In this document: positions 1 to 5,070 of the stretch, in pieces | Numbering within the stretch: position 1 is the first letter of the stretch | How the letters are laid out: each line of letters starts with the position of its first letter | The notes under the pieces: model-generated | What the model saw: the letters and a program-made list of their open reading frames with translations, nothing else | Databases searched by the model: none | What the model was told of the DNA's origin: nothing | Program-made: the position numbers and the translations under genes | Source of the DNA: an uncultured Treponema sp. | Lineage (GTDB): Bacteria; Spirochaetota; Spirochaetia; Treponematales; Treponemataceae | DNA: 5,070 bases | Assembly: GCA_905236315.1 (NCBI GenBank) | Contig: CAJOPO010000058.1 | Location: 1 to 5,070, forward strand | Direction of reading: 5' to 3'

Positions 1-2
1 AG

Positions 3-125
3 CTAATATTTATGAGGGGGGGGGTACAACAGTATAGTATAATTTATCCCCTTTCGTTCGTTTCTAGCACAAATAACGAACATCTACCTAGCCTAGCTGC
101 TTCTTTACATAAGGAGTCAGTGTGA
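3..125 (+). CDS. Possible 3' end of an upstream gene, product unknown
   Basis: This frame is open from the left edge for 40 codons and ends in a TGA whose last base is the A of the glycosyltransferase ATG (TGATG, 123-127). I do not recognise the protein; its visible end reads ...SLAASLHKESV. Two things favour a real gene. The one-base stop/start overlap is the arrangement seen again at 3663-3667. The last codons also contain in-frame AAG-GAG (Lys-Glu) that doubles as the next gene's Shine-Dalgarno, as at the ends of the radical SAM gene and the first DUF115 gene. Against it, 40 codons can stay open by chance, there is no homology signal, and a TATAAT box lies inside. The G9 run at 16-24 would lie in its coding sequence. 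The neighbouring frame (ending ...NIYEGGGTTV, TAG at 35-37) is also open from the edge up to the run, so the reading frame before the run is unknown. Confidence 0.35.
   Translation, partial: LIFMRGGVQQYSIIYPLSFVSSTNNEHLPSLAASLHKESV
16..24. repeat. Homopolymeric G9 tract
   Basis: There are nine consecutive G residues in strongly AT-rich DNA, with no comparable G or C run elsewhere in the window. Tracts of this length are prone to slipped-strand mispairing and in several host-associated bacteria switch surface-structure genes on and off. Here the tract is either inside the end of an upstream gene or in the leader of the operon. Loss of one G would join the frame reading ...NIYEGG to the frame that ends at the TGATG overlap. 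Whether its length varies cannot be seen from one sequence. Confidence 0.9.
38..43 (+). promoter_or_regulatory. Possible -10 box (TATAAT)
   Basis: The hexamer is a perfect match to the sigma-70 -10 consensus and lies about 80 bases before the glycosyltransferase start, followed by AT-rich sequence. At normal spacing the -35 position falls in the G tract, so there is no recognisable -35 box; Campylobacterota promoters often lack one. A second reading, TTATGA (10-15), 17 bases, TATAGT (33-38), would put the G tract inside the promoter spacer. TATAAT-like hexamers are common by chance in AT-rich DNA, and the site conflicts with the idea that this stretch is coding. Confidence 0.25.
56..81. repeat. 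Small inverted repeat ahead of the first gene
   Basis: GTTCGTT (56-62) and AACGAAC (75-81) are perfect inverted repeats of 7 bases with a 12-base loop. This could be an operator half-site pair or a weak RNA hairpin in the leader. There is no T run behind it, so it is not a terminator. A 7-base pairing can occur by chance. Confidence 0.25.
111..116 (+). promoter_or_regulatory. Shine-Dalgarno AAGGAG deciding the glycosyltransferase start
   Basis: AAGGAG is followed by 8 bases before ATG at 125 and only 5 before the adjacent GTG at 122. The spacing and the better codon both favour ATG 125 as the main start. Confidence 0.75.
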
Positions 126-1090
126 TGTCTCCCCTACTTTCTGTAATTGTTCCTGTATATAATACTGAAAATTATCTTTCCCAATGCTTAGATAGCATTA
201 TAAATCAAACTTATAAAAACTTAGAAATTATCCTAATTGATGATGGTTCTAAAGATTCATCAGGACAAATTTGCGATAGATATGCTAGTAAAGATTCCAG
301 AATAAAATTAATACATCAAGAAAATAAAGGTGAAAGTGCTGCAAGAAATATAGGTATAAACCTTTCAACAGGCGACTATATAGCGTTTGTTGATTGCGAT
401 GATTATCTTGAATTGGATATGTACGAAAGCCTAATGAATGTCATTTGCTCAAACAACATTGATATGGCCTGTGCAAGTTGGTTCAAAGAATTTGAGGATA
501 AATCTGTAATCATAAAAAATAAGAGAGCGGTAAAAACTGGCATTTTCTACAAAAACGACATCTTAGAATACGTCTACCACAGAGATGATTATCAGGGGTT
601 TGCATATATGTGGGATAAAATTTATAGCCGTAAGGTAATTTTTCCAAATGGCAAGGCTATTATGTTTGATGAAAGTCTACAGTTAGGAGGAGATGTTCTT
701 TATCTAGGGAAACTTCTCTTAAATGTAAACACCGCCAGCTATATTGATAAGTCCTTTTATCATTATAGGCAAAGAAAAGACTCTGGCTGCCACACACTTG
801 ACCTAAATAAAAGATTTGATTGGCTAAAGGCTTATGAATATTTACTACAAACATTTAATCAAAATGCCGTTTCTGAAGACATCATTCTCTATGTAAAGCG
901 TTTTTACGCCTACCATGCAAGCAACGTAGCAGAAATTGCACTAAATCAGAAAAACAAAACCGCTTTAGCTAAAGCACAAAAGATAATGCAAGATTATCAC
1001 AAAGAATATTTTTCAACAAACTCAGACTATCCAGACAGGCTTGAACGCTATGATTCATTATTAAAAGCAGAAATTAAACCTGCTCGATAA
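125..1090 (+). CDS. Family 2 (GT2, GT-A fold) glycosyltransferase
   Basis: This is a 321-residue cytoplasmic or membrane-associated transferase that would move a sugar from a nucleotide-sugar to a glycan or protein-linked acceptor. The N-terminal ~110 residues carry the GT2 hallmarks: LSVIVPVYN (residues 5-13), NQTYKNLEIILIDDGS with the nucleotide-binding Asp pair (D39-D40), SAARNIG (71-77), and DCDD (90-93), which supplies the metal-binding DxD. Next come ITD-like family features such as the MWDKIYSR segment (162-169) and LGGD (187-190), where most relatives have an E-D pair, so D190 is the likely general-base position. The C-terminal ~100 residues are helical and unplaced. No signal peptide or membrane segment is evident. 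The start chosen is ATG 125, 8 bases after AAGGAG; a GTG at 122 would add one residue. Its 3' end overlaps a hairpin, and a 41-base gap separates it from the next gene. Donor and acceptor cannot be inferred. Confidence 0.93.
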   Translation: MSPLLSVIVPVYNTENYLSQCLDSIINQTYKNLEIILIDDGSKDSSGQICDRYASKDSRIKLIHQENKGESAARNIGINLSTGDYIAFVDCDDYLELDMYESLMNVICSNNIDMACASWFKEFEDKSVIIKNKRAVKTGIFYKNDILEYVYHRDDYQGFAYMWDKIYSRKVIFPNGKAIMFDESLQLGGDVLYLGKLLLNVNTASYIDKSFYHYRQRKDSGCHTLDLNKRFDWLKAYEYLLQTFNQNAVSEDIILYVKRFYAYHASNVAEIALNQKNKTALAKAQKIMQDYHKEYFSTNSDYPDRLERYDSLLKAEIKPAR

Positions 1091-1119
1091 CTTCGTTATC
1101 GAACAGGTGTTGAGTTTTT
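1078..1119 (+). terminator. Hairpin over the glycosyltransferase stop codon, terminator- or attenuator-like
   Basis: Bases 1078-1091 pair with 1095-1108, giving 14 positions with a single C-A mismatch (1083/1103) and a TTC loop. Five T residues (1115-1119) follow after six intervening bases. The TAA stop (1088-1090) lies in the 5' arm, so a terminating ribosome would cover that arm. The T run is too far from the stem for a textbook intrinsic terminator. It is better read as a partial terminator or attenuator, or as an RNA-stabilising or processing hairpin that sets different expression for the genes on either side. Confidence 0.5.
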
Positions 1120-1125
1120 AAGGGG
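1120..1125 (+). promoter_or_regulatory. Shine-Dalgarno for the radical SAM gene
   Basis: AAGGGG lies 6 bases before ATG 1132, directly after the T run of the preceding hairpin. It is a weaker match than the AAGGAG sites of the other three genes. Confidence 0.6.
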
Positions 1126-1131
1126 CTAATT

Positions 1132-2319
1132 ATGAAGTGGACAAATAAAGGGCATGAATATGACTCTGTGTATGAAAATATGGAAAGCAAAAAAGAATTT
1201 TATCTTTTTGGAGCAGGTGATTATGGGAATCAGTTTTTTAACATTATTAAAAAGGAAATACGCTTATTAGGATACATTGATAATTCCCCTGCAAAACAAG
1301 GGCAAAAGATAAATGGTCTTATGTGCTATAGCTTGGAAAATATAAAGCTAACAGAAAATCAGGGAATAATTATAACCATGTCCCAAATTGCTAGAACAAA
1401 GGTCATCACCCAACTTACAAAAGCAGGATTTACTGCTGATAAAGATTTCTTTTTAATAGAAGAGTTTTTATCAGTGTATTATGCCTATAAATATAATAAG
1501 GTTTACTTTTCAAGCATTTCTTTTCTGCCAAGCACAAGATGTAATTTGAATTGCCGCTACTGCTTAAACTTTAATCCTTTTGCAAAAGAGTTCTTTGTTA
1601 GAGATTTACCCTCACTAAAAATGGACGTTGATTTATTTTTTCAATGTGTTGAGCGCATAATGTTGTTCCATATAAGTGGAGGAGAACCTTTTTTATATAA
1701 AAATATTACAGACATAATTGAATATATCGATAGCAACTATGGAAATAAAATAGATAAACTTAGAACCGTTACTAACGGAACTATTATCCCTTCCGATAAA
1801 GTCTGCAATAAACTTTCAAAATGTAATATTGAAGTAACAATAGATGATTATACAAATGCACTTCCTAAAACAAAAAATAAATTAGACATGCTTGTAAAAA
1901 AGTTTAACGAATATGGAATAAAGCATTATATAAACAAGGTGGACAACTGGATAAACCTTGCTCCAGAAGCAACAGACTTTTCCAATATGCCAGAAGATTT
2001 CTTAATCAAGCATCGAGATGAATGTACACAATCATGGCAAGAACTACGTAATGGCAAATTATATAACTGTAACTACGCTTCTTATGCAAGTGTAGCAGGC
2101 ATTGCAGGGGAAGAAGACATAGAAGAAGTGTATGATTTATCCCAATATAATTCTTCCAAAGCAAAGGAATTAATTGAGTTTAGGCTAGGTTTTACAACAA
2201 AGGGTTATACAAATTTTTGTAAAACATGTAGAGGCTTTAAGAGTACAAACAATATTGATGTTCCTGCCGCTATGCAATCTACAGGTCTATTAAAAATACA
2301 AAAAAAGGAGCTAATATGA
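1132..2319 (+). CDS. Radical SAM/twitch enzyme with N-terminal Rossmann-like domain
   Basis: This 395-residue protein has two parts. Residues ~21-112 form a Rossmann-like domain resembling the sugar-nucleotide-binding N-terminal part of PglD-type proteins: FYLFGAGDYG (23-32) with the glycine-rich loop, GYIDNSPAKQG (47-57), and strand GIIIT (78-82). Residues ~128-275 are the radical SAM core, with C137-x3-C141-x2-C144 for the SAM-binding [4Fe-4S] cluster and ISGGEP (181-186). The C-terminal part has C298-x9-G308-x4-C313 and C363-x2-C366. That is the opening of a SPASM pattern, but without the later cysteines it fits a twitch domain with one auxiliary cluster. It should therefore be a cytoplasmic, oxygen-sensitive enzyme that starts chemistry with a 5'-deoxyadenosyl radical. 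Substrate is unknown; the operon suggests a sugar or glycan precursor, though peptide modification is possible for this family. The gene overlaps the next by 4 bases (ATGA). Confidence 0.9.
   Translation: MKWTNKGHEYDSVYENMESKKEFYLFGAGDYGNQFFNIIKKEIRLLGYIDNSPAKQGQKINGLMCYSLENIKLTENQGIIITMSQIARTKVITQLTKAGFTADKDFFLIEEFLSVYYAYKYNKVYFSSISFLPSTRCNLNCRYCLNFNPFAKEFFVRDLPSLKMDVDLFFQCVERIMLFHISGGEPFLYKNITDIIEYIDSNYGNKIDKLRTVTNGTIIPSDKVCNKLSKCNIEVTIDDYTNALPKTKNKLDMLVKKFNEYGIKHYINKVDNWINLAPEATDFSNMPEDFLIKHRDECTQSWQELRNGKLYNCNYASYASVAGIAGEEDIEEVYDLSQYNSSKAKELIEFRLGFTTKGYTNFCKTCRGFKSTNNIDVPAAMQSTGLLKIQKKELI
2305..2310 (+). promoter_or_regulatory. Shine-Dalgarno of the first DUF115 gene, inside the radical SAM gene
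   Basis: AAGGAG encodes Lys-Glu in frame in the radical SAM gene (...KKELI) and lies 5 bases before ATG 2316. Together with the ATGA overlap (2316-2319) it indicates translational coupling. Confidence 0.75.
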
Positions 2320-3665
2320 GATATATTGTATGGGGAACTGGTCGCCGCTGTGAATATGCCATCAAGTTTTTAGGAATAGAGAAAATAATAGCATTTATTG
2401 ATAATGATAAAGGAAAGCAAGGAACAATGCTATTTAATCGAAAAATAATTTCTTTTAAAGAATATATAAAAAATTATAAAGACAACATAATCCTAATTAC
2501 GCCCCTATATTACACAGATATTGTTAAACAAATAGAAAACGCAGGCATTTATTCTTATCTCATATATTCCAAGCAACCGCAAGAATGTATGGGAATAGGG
2601 AAAGAAAATCTTCTTGATAATCTACCATTCTTCTTTGATGTTGCTACCCCTACCCTTTTCTATGGCATAAATCTTGTAGCTTTAGAATTAGCATCTAAAC
2701 TAGAGTCATATAGAACAAAAATATATTTTATGCCTTCAAAAACTATGACCAAAGAACAAACAAAATCTTTTTTATCGCTGCTTCCCTTTAGCGAATATAT
2801 GGATAAAAGCGATGATTTTTTAGGGAATGTGTTCTTAACTACAAAAGCAGAACACTACCCCAACTTTTCTACATCTGCAAAAGTCTTTAATATTTATGAT
2901 TTTTCACATCAGTTTCCAGAATATTATAATCCTAATATTGCAAAAACATGTAATAGCCACAAAAATGAATCTTGCTTTATAGTGGCAAATGGTCCAAGTC
3001 TTACAATAAGCGATTTAGATTGCTTACATAAAAACAAAATATTTTCTTTCGGAATGAATAAAATATATCTAGCGTTTGAACAAACTAAATGGCGACCTAA
3101 TTGTTATGCAGCCCAAGATTCATTTTTTATAGAAGATTATGCAAAAGATATTTCTAATCTTAATTTAGATTCCATTTATATTGGAGATACAAGCAAAACT
3201 GCCCAAAAACTCTTTGCTAAATATAATTTTAATAGTTTTGAAACGTTTCATGTATTGATGTCAGATTTTTGCACTAATATTCTTGATGATTTTTCAGAAG
3301 ATGCCGCATGGGGCGTTTATGGAGGAACAACCATTGCTTATACTTGTTTGCAATTTGCAATCTACATGGGCTTTAAAAATATTTACCTTTTAGGAGTAGA
3401 TATGAATTATGCTGCTACAGGTACTATAGGAAATCATTTTTATAAAGAAGAAGACATTTATACATCATACAATCCCTTCAATACTGAATTATGGAATTCT
3501 GCATTTAATAAGGCAAAGGACATCGCACAATCACGCGGAATAAAGATATACAATGCCACCAGAGGAGGAAAGCTAGAGGTATTTGAGCGCGTAGACGAAG
3601 CAGGCATAGGAAAAGCAAGCGAAAATGACACACATTATGAGCCTTCTTATAAGGAGGCAGCCTAA
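2316..3665 (+). CDS. DUF115/MptE-like (Maf-related) protein with N-terminal Rossmann-like domain, copy 1
   Basis: This is a 449-residue protein. Residues 1-~88 are a Rossmann-like domain with YIVWGTGRRC (3-12), FIDNDKGKQG (27-36) and NIILITP (57-63). A middle part (~110-205) looks like a second, degenerate nucleotide-binding fold beginning LFYGINLVALELA (114-126). Residues ~218-427 are the DUF115 (PF01973) domain: CFIVANGPSL (220-229), TKWRP (257-261), VYGGTTIAYTCLQFAIYMGF (334-353), IYLLGVD (356-362), GNHF with H374, and YNATRGGKLEVFERVD (412-427). Named members include archaeal MptE (a pterin pyrophosphokinase) and Maf proteins, which transfer nonulosonic acids to flagellin. A glycan operon favours a glycosyltransferase-like role over pterin synthesis. 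The polar tail after 427 (about 22 residues) has no counterpart in copy 2 and partly serves as the next gene's Shine-Dalgarno. The start is fixed by AAGGAG and the 4-base overlap. Database names calling it a pterin kinase would be by homology only. Confidence 0.88.
   Translation: MRYIVWGTGRRCEYAIKFLGIEKIIAFIDNDKGKQGTMLFNRKIISFKEYIKNYKDNIILITPLYYTDIVKQIENAGIYSYLIYSKQPQECMGIGKENLLDNLPFFFDVATPTLFYGINLVALELASKLESYRTKIYFMPSKTMTKEQTKSFLSLLPFSEYMDKSDDFLGNVFLTTKAEHYPNFSTSAKVFNIYDFSHQFPEYYNPNIAKTCNSHKNESCFIVANGPSLTISDLDCLHKNKIFSFGMNKIYLAFEQTKWRPNCYAAQDSFFIEDYAKDISNLNLDSIYIGDTSKTAQKLFAKYNFNSFETFHVLMSDFCTNILDDFSEDAAWGVYGGTTIAYTCLQFAIYMGFKNIYLLGVDMNYAATGTIGNHFYKEEDIYTSYNPFNTELWNSAFNKAKDIAQSRGIKIYNATRGGKLEVFERVDEAGIGKASENDTHYEPSYKEAA
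3651..3657 (+). promoter_or_regulatory. Shine-Dalgarno of the second DUF115 gene, inside the first
   Basis: AAGGAGG, the strongest site in the window, lies 7 bases before ATG 3665 and encodes Lys-Glu in frame near the end of the preceding protein (...SYKEAA). The stop and start share one base (TAATG, 3663-3667), so reinitiation by the same ribosome is likely. Confidence 0.8.
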
Positions 3666-4990
3666 TGTTACAAACACTACAAAAGAAAGCTTTTGCCATT
3701 TGGGGAATTGGAAGATTAGGAAAACGATGTGTTCACATGTTAAATCCTAATAACATTGCCTGCATTATAGAATCCGATAAATCCTTAATAGGCACAGAAT
3801 ATCAAGGAATAAATATAATAGATGTTAAAACATACATAAAAGATTTTTCTTCTCTTCCTATTATAATAACTCCAAGATTTGCAGAAAAAGAGATAAAAGA
3901 CTTCTTACACGCTAAAGGAATTGAACACGCATTTACGTTTTGGGATTATCTATATGATATTACAGGCTATACTATGCAAGCTCCTCTTAAAGAACTTTAT
4001 CACTCCCTTGCTTTAGAGCCAACGATAATTATTTACGGTTTTAGTGCATTAAGTGTTATTATATATGAAGATTTACAAAAAGAATCTATTAATTGCAAAA
4101 TAGCATTACCTTCATTTATATCTAGCACAAGTGCTGAATGTATTAAAACCAAATTACCCCAGAATATTTGTACTTATACAGATATAAAAGATAATTCCGT
4201 AATTTTATTATCGCAACCGCTTGTAAAAGAAGAAGAACTATATCTTTCCAATAAGAAAGTTAAATATAAAACTTTATATGATTTGTGCTTTCATAAAGAA
4301 CTTTACAACAACAGAGCATTAGAAAAATATAAAAATCTGCATAGCACAGAGCGATGTTTTATAGTTGCAACAGGTCCTAGCTTAAAAATTGATGATTTAG
4401 ACAGGCTATATGAGCATAATGAAATCTGCATAAGTATGAATGGTATTCTAAAAGCCTTTAGTCATACAACATGGAGACCTAACTATTATTTTGTTCAAGA
4501 TTTATTGCCTGCACTAGAATGGAAAAACGAAATACTTTCTTCCAACATAGAAGGAAAGTTAATTGCAGACGGTGCATGGTGTTTTGAAAAAGACGATTAC
4601 CCTGATATGCATAAATGGCACATTTTTAATGAACCCATAGAAAATAAAAATCCCACCTTTGGAGATGATTTTACAAAAGGATTTTATAGCGGAGTTACTG
4701 TTACATATTCATGTATTCAGTTTGCCATTTATGCAGGATTTAAGCAAATATATCTGCTAGGTGTAGATAATTGCAATTATTTAAGTCATGAAGCACAGCA
4801 TTTTGTAAAAGACTACGAAGTTGCAAAAGGTATGCCCTCTCTAAATGCAGAACTTGCAAACTTTGCATATCGTTCAGCAAAAAATTATGCCGCCGCACAC
4901 GAAATACATATATATAACGCTACAAGAGGTGGTGCACTAGAAGAATTTGAAAGAGTGGACTTTGATTCTCTTTTTCCAAATCTCAATTAA
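3665..4990 (+). CDS. DUF115/MptE-like (Maf-related) protein with N-terminal Rossmann-like domain, copy 2
   Basis: This 441-residue paralogue of the preceding gene has the same three-part architecture. The N-terminal Rossmann-like domain has FAIWGIGRLG (10-19), CIIESDKSLIG (33-43) and PIIITP (65-70). The degenerate middle fold starts IIIYGFSALS (121-130). The DUF115 domain covers ~229-433, with CFIVATGPSL (231-240), TTWRP (268-272), GVTVTYSCIQFAIYAGF (343-359), IYLLGVD (362-368), QHF with H379, and IYNATRGGALEEFERVDF (416-433). The domain core matches copy 1 closely and the N-terminal and middle parts much less. This points to an old duplication with conserved catalytic geometry and possibly different donor or acceptor. 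Copy 2 has Thr where copy 1 has Asn in the (N/T)GPSL loop. No signal peptide or membrane segment is evident, so it is probably cytoplasmic. It is the last gene before the tandem hairpins. A glycosyltransferase role is inferred from the Maf branch of the family, not shown. Confidence 0.88.
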   Translation: MLQTLQKKAFAIWGIGRLGKRCVHMLNPNNIACIIESDKSLIGTEYQGINIIDVKTYIKDFSSLPIIITPRFAEKEIKDFLHAKGIEHAFTFWDYLYDITGYTMQAPLKELYHSLALEPTIIIYGFSALSVIIYEDLQKESINCKIALPSFISSTSAECIKTKLPQNICTYTDIKDNSVILLSQPLVKEEELYLSNKKVKYKTLYDLCFHKELYNNRALEKYKNLHSTERCFIVATGPSLKIDDLDRLYEHNEICISMNGILKAFSHTTWRPNYYFVQDLLPALEWKNEILSSNIEGKLIADGAWCFEKDDYPDMHKWHIFNEPIENKNPTFGDDFTKGFYSGVTVTYSCIQFAIYAGFKQIYLLGVDNCNYLSHEAQHFVKDYEVAKGMPSLNAELANFAYRSAKNYAAAHEIHIYNATRGGALEEFERVDFDSLFPNLN

Positions 4991-5035
4991 GGGAACCTCG
5001 AAAAACTCCCTTTCAGAAAGTTTTTCGAGGTTCCT
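4991..5035 (+). terminator. Long perfect inverted repeat after the last gene
   Basis: GGAACCTCGAAAAACT (4992-5007) pairs perfectly over 16 bases with 5019-5034, with a possible extra G-T pair (4991/5035) and an 11-base loop. It begins two bases after the TAA stop. The T run (5021-5025) is part of the stem's 3' arm, not a tail behind it, so this is not a classical intrinsic terminator. It could end transcription with help from the next hairpin, protect the mRNA 3' end, or act on transcripts from either direction because it is symmetrical. Confidence 0.55.
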
Positions 5036-5041
5036 GCGAGT

Positions 5042-5070
5042 TGTAAGTCGCTATAATAGCGCGACTTACA
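5042..5070. repeat. Second inverted repeat at the right edge, possible terminator
   Basis: TGTAAGTCGC (5042-5051) pairs perfectly over 10 bases with 5061-5070, with a 9-base loop. An alternative shorter fold pairs CGCTA (5049-5053) with TAGCG (5057-5061). The stem ends exactly at the window edge, so it may continue, and any T run behind it is not visible. It could be an intrinsic terminator cut by the window, or a dispersed repeat unit. Confidence 0.5.

Noticed and set aside
660..854. 64-codon open frame on the minus strand inside the glycosyltransferase gene
   Set aside because: It lies wholly antisense to a well-supported gene and has no recognisable motif.
2300..2306. Run of seven A residues at the end of the radical SAM gene as a slippage site
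   Set aside because: Short A runs are frequent in this AT-rich DNA, and the frame continues normally into KKELI and the ATGA overlap.
3505..3699. 64-codon open frame on the minus strand across the junction of the two DUF115 genes
   Set aside because: It is antisense to conserved DUF115 signature sequence and to the coupling site, and its composition (Leu/Cys/Arg-rich) looks like a shadow.
2316..4990. Assignment of the two DUF115 genes to pterin (MptE) biosynthesis
   Set aside because: The family name comes from an archaeal member. The Rossmann fusions, tandem duplication and glycosyltransferase neighbour point to glycan work.
5052..5057. TATAAT as a promoter for a gene to the right
   Set aside because: It is in the loop of a perfect hairpin with no -35-like sequence at the right distance, and no gene is visible downstream.
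1..5070. CRISPR array, tRNA or rRNA gene, transposase or insertion sequence
   Set aside because: No regularly spaced repeats, cloverleaf-like segments, ribosomal RNA sequence or transposase motifs were seen. The window is nearly filled by the four genes.

Overview
This is an AT-rich, gene-dense stretch (about one third G+C by eye) in which every recognisable gene reads rightward. It looks like part of a surface-glycan or protein-glycosylation operon. Four complete genes are visible: a GT2 glycosyltransferase (125-1090), a radical SAM/twitch enzyme with an added N-terminal Rossmann-like domain (1132-2319), and two tandem paralogous DUF115/MptE-like (Maf-related) proteins (2316-3665 and 3665-4990). 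A weakly supported frame at the left edge (3-125) may be the 3' end of a fifth, upstream gene.

Layout: the left 120 bases hold a run of nine G residues, a TATAAT box, a small inverted repeat and a strong Shine-Dalgarno (SD) for the glycosyltransferase. The glycosyltransferase stop codon lies inside a 14-pair hairpin followed, after six bases, by five T residues. This is the only gap among the four complete genes (41 bases). The last three genes overlap by 4 and 1 bases and are almost certainly co-transcribed and translationally coupled. After the last stop come two strong inverted repeats in a row, the second ending exactly at the window edge. They probably mark the end of the transcript.

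How the genes may work together: the radical SAM protein and both DUF115 proteins begin with the same kind of ~90-residue Rossmann-like domain (GxGxxG loop, then I(D/E)xDxxxxG, then a III(T) strand), although their catalytic parts are unrelated. This suggests a common ligand, plausibly an activated sugar, or a common docking role. The DUF115 family includes the Maf proteins that put nonulosonic acids on flagellin, and their fold resembles GT42 sialyltransferases. A reasonable model is that the radical SAM enzyme modifies a sugar or carrier-linked intermediate and the GT2 and DUF115 proteins transfer glycosyl groups. Substrate and acceptor cannot be read from the sequence.

Organism: not determined. 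Low G+C, a long G tract and Maf-like genes recall host-associated Campylobacterota (Helicobacter/Campylobacter), where G tracts drive phase variation. The GT2 protein, the Rossmann/DUF115 fusions and the strong AAGGAG sites fit anaerobic Firmicutes (Clostridia or Negativicutes) equally well.
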